Below are positions 8,079 through 15,187 of a stretch of 64,000 bases of DNA, one piece after another (position 1 is the stretch's first letter; every line of letters starts with the position of its first letter). The stretch covers positions 248,001-312,000 of the forward strand of contig NZ_JAFICC010000005.1 in assembly GCF_017833415.1 (NCBI RefSeq), written 5' to 3'. The DNA is from Flavobacterium sp. 1355 (GTDB lineage: Bacteria; Bacteroidota; Bacteroidia; Flavobacteriales; Flavobacteriaceae). Position numbers and translations under genes: made by a program. The notes beneath the pieces are model-generated. The model saw nothing but the letters and a program-made list of their open reading frames with translations, made no database searches and was not told where the DNA came from.

Positions 8079-10106
8079 ATGAAAAACATAAGATATAGAT
8101 ACTGTCTGATTACGTTAGCCTCAATGCTGATTTTTGCCTGCAGTACTAAAACTCAAAAAACATATAAAATCAGCTCTCCGGGAAAAATCTCCGAACTAAT
8201 TTTTGAATTAACAGCTTCAGGCCAGCCACAATACCGTTTTTTATCCAACGGAAAATCAGTTATAGAACCTTCTTTATTGGGATTTGAGTTTCAGGAAATC
8301 AAAAAAATGACGGATGGTTTTGAAGTGGTTTCTACCGAAGAAAAAACAGCTGACCAAACCTGGGAACAGCCTTGGGGTGAATTCAAAAAAGTAAGGGACC
8401 ATCATACAGAAATGATTGTTCACCTAAAAGAATCTGGGGGAGAAGAACGTCTGGTTGATATTATTTTCAGGGTTTTTGATGACGGTCTGGGATTTCGATA
8501 TGAATTTCCGAAACAGCCTCATTTAGGAAAAGTAAAAATTTCGAATGAAGTCACGCAATTTACTTTTAAAGATAATAATGAAGTGTGGTGGATTCCGGTA
8601 CATCGTGAAAACAGCTATTATGAGAGTACATACCGCAAAACATTAATGAGTAAAACAGATACTATTAATACACCGGCAACTTTTGAAACAAAAGGCAAAT
8701 TGTATGTGGCAATTCACGAAGCCAACCTGACTGATTTTGCCTCAATGACATTATTAAAAACTTCTGATAAGCAATACAAAAGTGATCTGGTGCCGTGGGC
8801 AGATGGTGTTAAAGTATATGCCGAAACCCCTTTTAAAACGCCATGGAGAACTGTAGTTGTGGGTAAAACTCCGGGAGATGTTGCCACTTCTACAATTATG
8901 CTGAATCTCAATGAACCTTCAAAAATTGAAGATTTATCATGGATTACACCATCAAAATATATTGGAATCTGGTGGGGTATGCATTTAGAAAAGTTCACCT
9001 GGGGACAAGGACCAAAACATGGTGCGACAACAAAGAATACAAAAGAATATATAGATTTTGCTGCAAAAAATAATTTTGACGGCGTTCTGGTAGAAGGCTG
9101 GAACGAGGGCTGGGACGGTGACTGGACTGCCGATGGATCTGCATTTAGTTTTGTAAAAGCATATCCGGATTTTAATCTGGAAGAAATTACAAAATATGCT
9201 GCAATCAAAAACGTTCGTTTAATCGGACATCACGAAACAGCGGGCGCAACCAAAAATTACGAAAACCAATTGGAAGATGCTTTTAAACTGTATCAGAAAA
9301 TGGGAGTAAACTCAGTAAAAACGGGATATGTAAATAAGTTTCTGGATAAAAAAGAATGGCATGACAGCCAATATGGAGCACGTCATTACAGAAAAGTTAT
9401 CGAAACGGCGGCAAAATATCACATTATGATTGATAACCATGAGCCAATGAAAGGAACAGGAATTCAGCGTACATATCCAAATTTTATGTCGCAGGAAGGC
9501 GGAAGAGGACAGGAATATAATGCATGGTCTGTTGATGGCGGAAATACCCCTGAACATCTAACGACTTTGCCTTTTACCAGAATGTTGTCGGGTCCTTTTG
9601 ACTACACGCCGGGTAATTTTAATTTTGATTACAAAACACCTTCAGGAGCAAGAGTGCAGACGACTTTGGCAAATCAGCTGGCATTGTATGTTATCATTTT
9701 CAGTCCGTTGCAAATGGCTTCAGATTTGCCTGAAAATTATGTTGGCAAACCAGAATTTCAGTTTATAAAAGAGGTGCCGTGTACATGGTCTGATACCAAA
9801 GTGCTGGATTCTAAAATTGGAGAATACACTACAATTGTGCGCAAAGACTGGGACGAAAAAAACTGGTATTTGGGTTCTATCACAAACAGAAACGCGAGAG
9901 ACCTAAAAGTGACATTGTCATTTTTGGATAAGGACAAAGAATACGAAGCCGAAATCTACGCAGATGGCAGTGGAGCAAATTATAAAACCAATCCATACCC
10001 AGTTTCAATTTCTAAACAAAAAGTAACGAACAAAACAGTTTTAGATTTAAAACTGGCCGCTGGCGGAGGAACAGCTGTAAAATTTTCTCCAGTCGAAAAA
10101 AAGTAA
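8079..10106 (+). CDS. GH97 alpha-glucosidase (SusB-like, inverting type)
   Basis: 675 residues. A lipobox-like FAC lies near residue 21 and is followed by STKTQK without acidic residues, so it is probably periplasmic. The GH97 N-terminal beta-domain runs to about 270, a catalytic barrel from WWGMHLEKFTWGQG to about 560, then a C-terminal beta-domain. Glutamates E386 (HHETAGA), E455 (DNHEPMKG) and E479 (GQEYNAW) are spaced 69 and 24 residues apart. This is the spacing I recall for E439, E508 and E532 of Bacteroides SusB, the inverting alpha-glucosidase. The sequence GVNSVKTGYV has no Asp nucleophile of the retaining subgroup. It would finish oligosaccharides imported by SusCD. Confidence 0.92.
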   Translation: MKNIRYRYCLITLASMLIFACSTKTQKTYKISSPGKISELIFELTASGQPQYRFLSNGKSVIEPSLLGFEFQEIKKMTDGFEVVSTEEKTADQTWEQPWGEFKKVRDHHTEMIVHLKESGGEERLVDIIFRVFDDGLGFRYEFPKQPHLGKVKISNEVTQFTFKDNNEVWWIPVHRENSYYESTYRKTLMSKTDTINTPATFETKGKLYVAIHEANLTDFASMTLLKTSDKQYKSDLVPWADGVKVYAETPFKTPWRTVVVGKTPGDVATSTIMLNLNEPSKIEDLSWITPSKYIGIWWGMHLEKFTWGQGPKHGATTKNTKEYIDFAAKNNFDGVLVEGWNEGWDGDWTADGSAFSFVKAYPDFNLEEITKYAAIKNVRLIGHHETAGATKNYENQLEDAFKLYQKMGVNSVKTGYVNKFLDKKEWHDSQYGARHYRKVIETAAKYHIMIDNHEPMKGTGIQRTYPNFMSQEGGRGQEYNAWSVDGGNTPEHLTTLPFTRMLSGPFDYTPGNFNFDYKTPSGARVQTTLANQLALYVIIFSPLQMASDLPENYVGKPEFQFIKEVPCTWSDTKVLDSKIGEYTTIVRKDWDEKNWYLGSITNRNARDLKVTLSFLDKDKEYEAEIYADGSGANYKTNPYPVSISKQKVTNKTVLDLKLAAGGGTAVKFSPVEKK

Positions 10107-10135
10107 GTTGAGTTTATTTTGAGTTAAGTTGAGTT

Positions 10136-10171
10136 AAACCTAACAGGTTTCCAAAACCTGTTAGGTTTTTT
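10136..10171 (+). terminator. intrinsic terminator of the polysaccharide operon
   Basis: A stem of about 15 bases (AACCTAACAGGTT against its complement) with a short loop is followed by a T-run and more T-rich DNA. It lies 30 bases after the GH97 stop codon and should end the operon. The facing gene at 10263-11180 converges on it. Confidence 0.9.
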
Positions 10172-10223
10172 ATTTTTTATTTTAGATTTTAGATTTTAGA
10201 TTGAAAAATCCTAACGGAAAAAA

Positions 10224-10263
10224 CTCAGTTCCTTAGCAGCTTAGACCCTTAGCCCCTCAAAAC
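10224..10263. repeat. octamer-period array (5 units)
   Basis: Five consecutive 8-base units of the type C-T-(T/C)-A-G-N-N-N, the last one degenerate, run up to the stop codon of the next gene. The same octamer period occurs at 13901-13932, 14030-14061 and, in both orientations, at 15053-15175. Confidence 0.6.
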
Positions 10264-11180
10264 TAATGTTTATAGAGCTTAACATGTTTTCCGAATGTAT
10301 AAACAGCACTAAGTGTTGGTCCGTTATAGCCCCATTTTATGTAACCGTTTAAACGCTCTTTAATAGTATCTACTTTAAAATTAAGACCGGTATAACCAGC
10401 ACTCAGACTAAAGTTTTGATAAACATTATAAGTAACAGACAAATTATAGCTTAAGATTCTGCCGTCGATATCCTCAATTTTTAATGCAAGATAATTGGCA
10501 TTTACATACAGGCCAAAACGTTTTGCCAATACAAATTCCCCCCAAACACCAACATCAGGTAATGGTGCTGTGAAGGCAAAATTGTCCCTCACTTCAGCAA
10601 TTTGATCATTGGCAGTCTCTACGCGAAGCCCTAAATCTGCAAAAAGAACATGCGCACCAATTAATAATCCCGCTTCGTATTTTGGTTTAGACAAAAAAGC
10701 ATATCCATAAGCAATACGAGCGATCTGGACATCAAAGAAAGCGGTAATCCGGGTATTTATATTATAAGTATGATCGCCAAAAGTAATATCTCTTTGGAGT
10801 GTTTTGGATGAACTTCTGTCTAGTGCAAAATACTCAAATCCCAGCCTCGATCTTCTGGAAATGCGCCAGTCAAAGGTTCCGATAAAAGAAGTACTTGACT
10901 TAGAAAAGCCCAAATCATCTTCGAGATCAATTTCGGTTCCTATCTGGCCATTATTGGAACCAACCTGTACTTGCGTATTGTTTACGGGAAAAAATGCGCC
11001 TGCTGTAACTTTAAATCTTCGGGCGTGCCAGGGATAATCTTCATCGTACTGATTTTCAGAATGTGCATTTTCTGTTTTGTTAAAAATTGTATCCTCAAAT
11101 GTGGTGTTATCTGCAATGGTTTGTGCATTTACCGTAATCCCAAAAAGTATAATTGCTAAAAAAATGTATTGATTTTTCAT
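10263..11180 (-). CDS. predicted outer-membrane beta-barrel protein
   Basis: 305 residues with a clean signal peptide (residues 1-20, ending VNAQ). The mature part is built of alternating-residue amphipathic strands such as RLGFEYFALDRSS, RIAYGYAFLSKPKYEAGLLIG and FSLSAGYTGLNFKVD, and ends in GPTLSAVYTFGKHVKLYKH. This is the pattern of an 8-12 strand outer-membrane barrel. No family with known function is recognised. It is a single gene, converging with the preceding locus and preceded on its own strand by a 10-bp-arm dyad. Role unknown; it could be a small porin or structural protein. Confidence 0.75.
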   Translation of the reverse strand: MKNQYIFLAIILFGITVNAQTIADNTTFEDTIFNKTENAHSENQYDEDYPWHARRFKVTAGAFFPVNNTQVQVGSNNGQIGTEIDLEDDLGFSKSSTSFIGTFDWRISRRSRLGFEYFALDRSSSKTLQRDITFGDHTYNINTRITAFFDVQIARIAYGYAFLSKPKYEAGLLIGAHVLFADLGLRVETANDQIAEVRDNFAFTAPLPDVGVWGEFVLAKRFGLYVNANYLALKIEDIDGRILSYNLSVTYNVYQNFSLSAGYTGLNFKVDTIKERLNGYIKWGYNGPTLSAVYTFGKHVKLYKH

Positions 11181-11189
11181 AGAATAGAA

Positions 11190-11218
11190 TTTAATGGTTT
11201 GGATTTGTAACCATTAAA
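11190..11218 (-). promoter_or_regulatory. dyad symmetry in the leader of the barrel gene
   Basis: Perfect 10-base arms (11190-11199 and 11209-11218, TTTAATGGTT) flank a 9-base spacer, ending 10 bases before the start codon at 11180. It may be an operator or a leader hairpin that hinders translation. Confidence 0.45.
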
Positions 11219-11389
11219 GTTAGTAAAAAATATCTTTCATTTTTAGTTTTTAAATACTTTTTTATTTATTAACTATTTTAAATTCAGATGTTTATGTTTC
11301 TTGAGTTTAGGTCTAAGGTACAGCGTTACAAATGTTTTTTTTAGTTTTAATGATAAGAAAAGCCTGAAATCATATTCTATATTGATAAA

Positions 11390-11515
11390 GATTGGCTGCG
11401 TGAGGGATAGGAGGAAGCTACCGAAGTAGCCTGGATAGCCCGACAGCATCCCGATGAGAGGGCACATAATCGCATAGAAATTTTGCCCTCGCATTGGGAT
11501 GCTGTCACGCCCTGT
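11390..11515 (-). repeat. structured intergenic element with long inverted repeat and UUCG hairpin
   Basis: Arms 11442-11464 and 11484-11506 (23 bases, two mismatches) enclose a 19-base loop. Next to them 11417-11430 is a perfect GCTAC stem whose loop reads UUCG on the minus strand, an unusually stable tetraloop. GC content is far above the surroundings. It resembles a class of structured intergenic elements frequent in Flavobacteriia (from memory). It lies just 3' of the DUF6526 gene and may also end its transcript. Confidence 0.6.
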
Positions 11516-11534
11516 ATTATATCTTTGAATTGAC

Positions 11535-11969
11535 TTAAACTCTATTATAGTCGGCTCTCCAGTGTACAATTGCTTTTTTGATAGCAGATCCTGTGAGACT
11601 GTTTTTTAGCGTATTCTCTACTAGTGGCAACAGTTCATTGTCTGGTGCAAAACGCAGCGCAAAAATCTGATCGTCGGTAAGTTTGTATTCAAACTCTTCG
11701 AGTCTTTTTCCGGTAAGTGTGAAGTAACGGTAACGAAGTTCTAAACGTACAATTCTGTTTTGAAGCGTGAGCGCATAGTGCTGACGTAACATAAATGCCA
11801 GACAGAATAAAAAAATAAATACTACACTTATAAAAGCCCAGATTAACTGATCTTGTGTGGTACATGCAAAATAAATACTTGCTGAAAGAAAGGCAATAAG
11901 TATGGGGTAATAGACAAAGTGGTGAGGTGGATAAAAACGTATGTGATTCTGATAGGTTTGAATTTTCAT
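11535..11969 (-). CDS. DUF6526 family membrane protein
   Basis: 144 residues. The opening QTYQNHIRFYPPHHFVYYP matches the family signature. Two hydrophobic helices follow at about residues 20-40 and 46-66, then a charged cytosolic-type domain (RIVRLELRYRYFTLTGKRLEEFEYKL). It is a small conserved Bacteroidota inner-membrane protein of unknown function. It stands alone, with a hairpin about 40 bases upstream that probably stops readthrough from the DNA glycosylase gene. Confidence 0.85.
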   Translation of the reverse strand: MKIQTYQNHIRFYPPHHFVYYPILIAFLSASIYFACTTQDQLIWAFISVVFIFLFCLAFMLRQHYALTLQNRIVRLELRYRYFTLTGKRLEEFEYKLTDDQIFALRFAPDNELLPLVENTLKNSLTGSAIKKAIVHWRADYNRV

Positions 11970-12006
11970 AATGATTTGGGTTTAAGAAATACGGGTTAAA
12001 AATATA

Positions 12007-12034
12007 AAAGCTATTCTAATTAAAGAATAGCTTT
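12007..12034 (-). terminator. hairpin, probable minus-strand terminator
   Basis: Perfect 11-base arms (12007-12017 and 12024-12034) around a 6-base loop are followed on the minus strand by TTTATATTTTT. It lies between the DNA glycosylase gene (ends 12208) and the DUF6526 gene (starts 11969), both on the minus strand. Confidence 0.6.
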
Positions 12035-12207
12035 CTTTCTCAAAATAAACTAACAACCAATATTTTATAATTAAGATGTACTTTATAAATAGTGAGTCTT
12101 TATAAAATTGAAAATTTAATTATTTAAAATATCTTAAAACCTTTTGGTAAAATTATTATACAGACACTCTTTTGTTGTTATATTTTAAAATAATATTATT
12201 ACAGAAT

Positions 12208-12705
12208 TCAAATATTTTGTTGAAGGAATGTGGCTATAATTTTCCATTCTTTTAATTTAGATTGAAAGCTTTTACTAGCGTTTGCGGGACTTGACGAGGG
12301 CAGTGTAATGAGTTGATATGTCTTCTTGAGTGATACATATTTTTTGAAAAATGCCGCTGCTTTTTGTCCGTTAAAGAATATAGTGGTGATGTTTGGATGT
12401 TTTTGCAGGAAGGATTCAAAGTCATTTGCAATCTCATTTTTTATGGCGCTGTCCAGACTTCCAACCCGGTCACAATATTGCAAAACGTCCCAGAGGGCAA
12501 TATTGTTTTTTTGTAAAAGCGCCTTTCTTACTTCGTAATCGGTTGAGAAATCTTCTTTGAGAATGGTGAACATAAATTTCCAGAAATTGTTCTGGCTGTG
12601 TCCGTAATACTGATTGAGCTCTAAGGATTTTGTTCCTGGCATTGTGCCCAGAATCAGAATAGTAGCCTTGTCTGAGCTTATTGGGGCAAAAGAAAAACTC
12701 TTCAT
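12208..12705 (-). CDS. DNA-deoxyinosine glycosylase (uracil-DNA glycosylase superfamily)
   Basis: 165 residues from the chosen ATG at 12705 (MKSFSFAPI). An upstream in-frame ATG at 12759 would add 18 hydrophobic, unlikely residues. The glycosylase fold shows ILILGTMPGTKSLELNQYYGHSQNNFW, the water-activating motif of family 6 and mismatch-specific members, and a late ITLPSSSPANA loop that corresponds to the DNA-intercalating motif. Members remove hypoxanthine (deaminated adenine) from DNA. It is transcribed away from the AraC regulator, the two sharing a 166-base promoter region. Confidence 0.85.
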   Translation of the reverse strand: MKSFSFAPISSDKATILILGTMPGTKSLELNQYYGHSQNNFWKFMFTILKEDFSTDYEVRKALLQKNNIALWDVLQYCDRVGSLDSAIKNEIANDFESFLQKHPNITTIFFNGQKAAAFFKKYVSLKKTYQLITLPSSSPANASKSFQSKLKEWKIIATFLQQNI

Positions 12706-12871
12706 GTTATAGATAATTATAAAACAAAATACGAAAATTATATAACAATTTGGGCGCACGTTTAATCGAACTTTGGATTTGTAGATTTAAAAAGAGTTTC
12801 TAGTCCCAAAATGAATTCCTCTTTTGATAAAATCTATAAAATCTGATTATAGAATTTTTAAATCCAGCAAA

Positions 12872-13897
12872 ATGAAAACAGTTACGATAAGCACAGAAAA
12901 AATTAAAGATATTTTTGAAACTCTCGCTTTAAATCTAGGCGGAAAAGTAAGTTTTGATCTTGACGAATATACTTTGGATGTCAATAACAGTTTTGCCAAA
13001 GGTTCTATTATTGGTGCTTCATTTAATGATGATATCTCGTATGTGCAGTTTGATATGACTTTTTCTGTAGATGTAAAAATGAATATCACCAATTTGAAAT
13101 CGGCCCCGGTTTATTTTGCTTACTGTTCTAAAGGAAATTTATCTCATAGTTTTGGCGTGGTAGGCGAAGAAAGAAAATTAAAAACATTTCAGACTGCTAT
13201 TCTCTCTTCTAAAGAGAATCAGGAAAATGTATTGTTTTTTGAAAAAGATAAGAGAACGCAATTTACCCTGATTCTTGTGGGAACTCAGGTTGAGATAAAA
13301 AATCAGGTTAATTCTCTGAACGAAAAAGTAAAAGAAACTTTCTTTGGTGAAAATGGTAATGATGATTTCTTTTATATAGGTTCATATAACCTGAGAATCG
13401 CTGAAAAAATTGAGCAGTTAAATGCTGTAACCCAAACGGGAATTGTTCGTAATTTATTAAAAGAAGGAATTCTGAGAATTATTCTGGCAATGGAAATTCA
13501 GCAGCACACAGATGATCTTGCTTCGGCATCAAAAGATTCTAATTTCCTTACTTTGCGTGAAATGGAGCAAATAAAAGAGTTGTCTGAGGCGATAAAAGCA
13601 AATCCTGAAGAAGCGTTTACGATAAAATCATTAAGCAAAAAATCAGGTCTTTCGCCAAACAAATTGCAGGAAGGTTTTAAAATGATTCACAACCGCACTG
13701 TAAATGATTATATCACACACATGAGAGTCCTGAAAGCCGAAATCTTAATCAGGACTTCTGACTTAAATATTTCTGAAATCGTATATTGTATTGGTTTTAC
13801 GAGCAGAAGTTACTTTTCTAAAATTTTCAAACAAAAATTCAACTGTAGTCCAAAAGAATATAAATTTAACTTGAATCCGTTGGCTATTACAGCTTAA
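12872..13897 (+). CDS. AraC-family transcriptional regulator
   Basis: 341 residues from the ATG at 12872 (MKTVTISTEKIK); a longer frame opens at 12824 but its extra 16 residues look like leader. The N-terminal two thirds are a sensory region without a recognised domain. The last 100 residues hold the two helix-turn-helix units of AraC, with FTIKSLSKKSGLSPNKLQEGFKMI and the family signature ISEIVYCIGFTSRSYFSKIFKQKFNCSPKEY. Proteins of this shape are common in Bacteroidota as lone regulators. No target operon is adjacent on the same strand; the divergent neighbour is the DNA glycosylase. Confidence 0.85.
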   Translation: MKTVTISTEKIKDIFETLALNLGGKVSFDLDEYTLDVNNSFAKGSIIGASFNDDISYVQFDMTFSVDVKMNITNLKSAPVYFAYCSKGNLSHSFGVVGEERKLKTFQTAILSSKENQENVLFFEKDKRTQFTLILVGTQVEIKNQVNSLNEKVKETFFGENGNDDFFYIGSYNLRIAEKIEQLNAVTQTGIVRNLLKEGILRIILAMEIQQHTDDLASASKDSNFLTLREMEQIKELSEAIKANPEEAFTIKSLSKKSGLSPNKLQEGFKMIHNRTVNDYITHMRVLKAEILIRTSDLNISEIVYCIGFTSRSYFSKIFKQKFNCSPKEYKFNLNPLAITA

Positions 13898-13900
13898 GCA

Positions 13901-14061
13901 AAGGTTCTAAGATGCTAAGGTTCTGAGGTTTTTAATTTTTTAAGATTTTTTCTTAGAATTTGAAACTTCAGAACTTTATTAGTTTTGAAAGGGGCTACTA
14001 ATAAGGTTAATTTTTTTTTCTTAGAAACTTAGTCCCTTAGAATCTTAGCAACTAAAAAATC
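13901..14061. repeat. two opposed octamer arrays
   Basis: Four 8-base units (A/G-A-G-G/A-T-N-C-T type) run from 13901 to 13932 and four complementary-type units (CTTAGNNN) from 14030 to 14061. They could pair in RNA and serve as a terminator of the AraC gene. Confidence 0.6.
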
Positions 14062-14063
14062 CA

Positions 14064-14071
14064 TACATTTG
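14064..14071 (+). promoter_or_regulatory. -7 box of the MarR-GNAT gene
   Basis: TACATTTG matches the Bacteroidota TAnnTTTG consensus exactly, 29 bases before the GTG start. No clear TTG was seen in the -33 region. The operator at 14073-14096 begins one base after it. Confidence 0.65.
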
Positions 14072-14072
14072 C

Positions 14073-14096
14073 ATAACTAATTATGTAATTAATTAT
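14073..14096 (+). promoter_or_regulatory. probable MarR autoregulatory operator
   Basis: Two 11-base arms (14073-14083 and 14086-14096) are complementary with one mismatch around a 2-base centre. The site covers the expected transcription start between the -7 box and the start codon, the classic position for repression by a MarR protein of its own gene. Confidence 0.6.
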
Positions 14097-14099
14097 ATT

Positions 14100-15050
14100 G
14101 TGAATTTTTTTGATAAAGTTGGAAAAGTGGCTTTAGGAAGCCGTCTCCGTTTAATGACTGCGTCTATCACTGATGATGCAGCAAAGATTTATAAGCTGTA
14201 TGGGCTGGATTTTATGCCAAAATGGTATCCTGTCTTTTATTTATTAACCGAAGAAAAGGAAATTACAATAACAGAAATAGCAAACGAGATAGGGCATTCT
14301 CAGCCTTCTGTAAGTAAAATTATCCAGGAAATGATTGCTGCAGGTTTGGTTCATGAGAATCTTAAAACAGATGATAAACGTAAAAACAGCGTTGCCCTAA
14401 CTGAAAAAGGATTGTTTATCTCAAAGGAATTAAAACTTCAGTCTCTTGATGTTCAATCGGCTGTTGAATCTCTTATTGCAGAATCTAACCATAATTTATG
14501 GGCAGCGCTGGAAGAGTGGGAATTTTTGCTGGAACAAAAATCTCTTCTGAAAAGAGTTATTGAAAATAAAAAATTAAGAGAAAGCGGTGACGTTGAGATT
14601 GTGGAATTTGAGCCAAAATACCAGAATGCTTTTAAAGCCCTGAATGAAGAATGGATTTCAACGTATTTTGAGATGGAGGAAGCAGATTATAAAGCTTTGG
14701 ATAATCCGAAGGAATATATTCTGGATAAGGGGGGTAAAATTTTTGTCGCCTTGTATCAGGGAGAACCTGTCGGCGTTTGTGCATTAATCAAAATGAATGA
14801 TAAAAATTATGATTTTGAAATGGCAAAAATGGCGGTATCGCCAAAAGCTCAGGGTAAAAGTATTGGATGGCTTCTTGGAAAAGAAATCATAAAAAGCGCT
14901 AAGGAAATGGGAGCAAAAAAAATATACCTCGAAAGCAATACCATTCTTAAACCAGCAATAAATTTATATAATAAAATGGGTTTTCAAAAAGTATCCGGTC
15001 TTGCAACACCTTACAAACGCTGTAATATACAGATGGAGTTGGTTCTTTAG
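14100..15050 (+). CDS. bifunctional MarR-type regulator / GNAT acetyltransferase
   Basis: 316 residues, starting at GTG. The opening FFDKVGKVALGSRLRLM agrees with relatives of this fusion, which supports the GTG. Residues about 30-150 are a winged helix-turn-helix (ITITEIANEIGHSQPSVSKIIQEMIAAGLV with wing DDKRKNSVALTEKG). Residues about 158-316 are a GNAT domain with the acetyl-CoA loop MAVSPKAQGKSIGWLLGKEI and YLESNTILKPAINLYNKMGF. Such fusions are common in Bacteroidota, and their acetyl acceptor is mostly unknown. The operator just upstream suggests autoregulation. Confidence 0.93.
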   Translation: MNFFDKVGKVALGSRLRLMTASITDDAAKIYKLYGLDFMPKWYPVFYLLTEEKEITITEIANEIGHSQPSVSKIIQEMIAAGLVHENLKTDDKRKNSVALTEKGLFISKELKLQSLDVQSAVESLIAESNHNLWAALEEWEFLLEQKSLLKRVIENKKLRESGDVEIVEFEPKYQNAFKALNEEWISTYFEMEEADYKALDNPKEYILDKGGKIFVALYQGEPVGVCALIKMNDKNYDFEMAKMAVSPKAQGKSIGWLLGKEIIKSAKEMGAKKIYLESNTILKPAINLYNKMGFQKVSGLATPYKRCNIQMELVL

Positions 15051-15052
15051 TT

Positions 15053-15175
15053 GAGGCTCTGAGGTGCTGAGGTACTGAGGTTCTAAGGTTCTGAGATGCT
15101 AAGGTTCTAAGGTTCTGAGATTCTAAGATTTATTTTCAAACTCAGTACCTTAGCATCTTAGAACCTCAGAACCTT
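15053..15175. repeat. inverted pair of octamer-period arrays
   Basis: Nine exact-length 8-base units (consensus R-A-G-R-T-N-C-T) fill 15053-15124. After a 16-base gap, about four units in the opposite orientation fill 15141-15175. The two halves can pair as a long hairpin, between convergent genes ending at 15050 (+) and 15188 (-). It probably serves both as terminator and as a site prone to unit-number change. Confidence 0.75.
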
Positions 15176-15187
15176 AAAAAAAAAACT

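Noticed and set aside
11273..11569. 98-codon open frame on the minus strand
   Set aside because: It runs through the structured inverted-repeat element, overlaps the start of no known family, has a repeat-like composition and overlaps the end of the DUF6526 gene.
12706..12759. N-terminal extension of the DNA glycosylase
   Set aside because: The extra 18 residues are hydrophobic and unrelated to the family, while MKSFSFAPI at 12705 agrees with the usual start of these enzymes.
15053..15124. Possible CRISPR or protein-coding repeat
   Set aside because: The 8-base period has no spacers and is not a multiple of three, so it is neither CRISPR nor a coding repeat.
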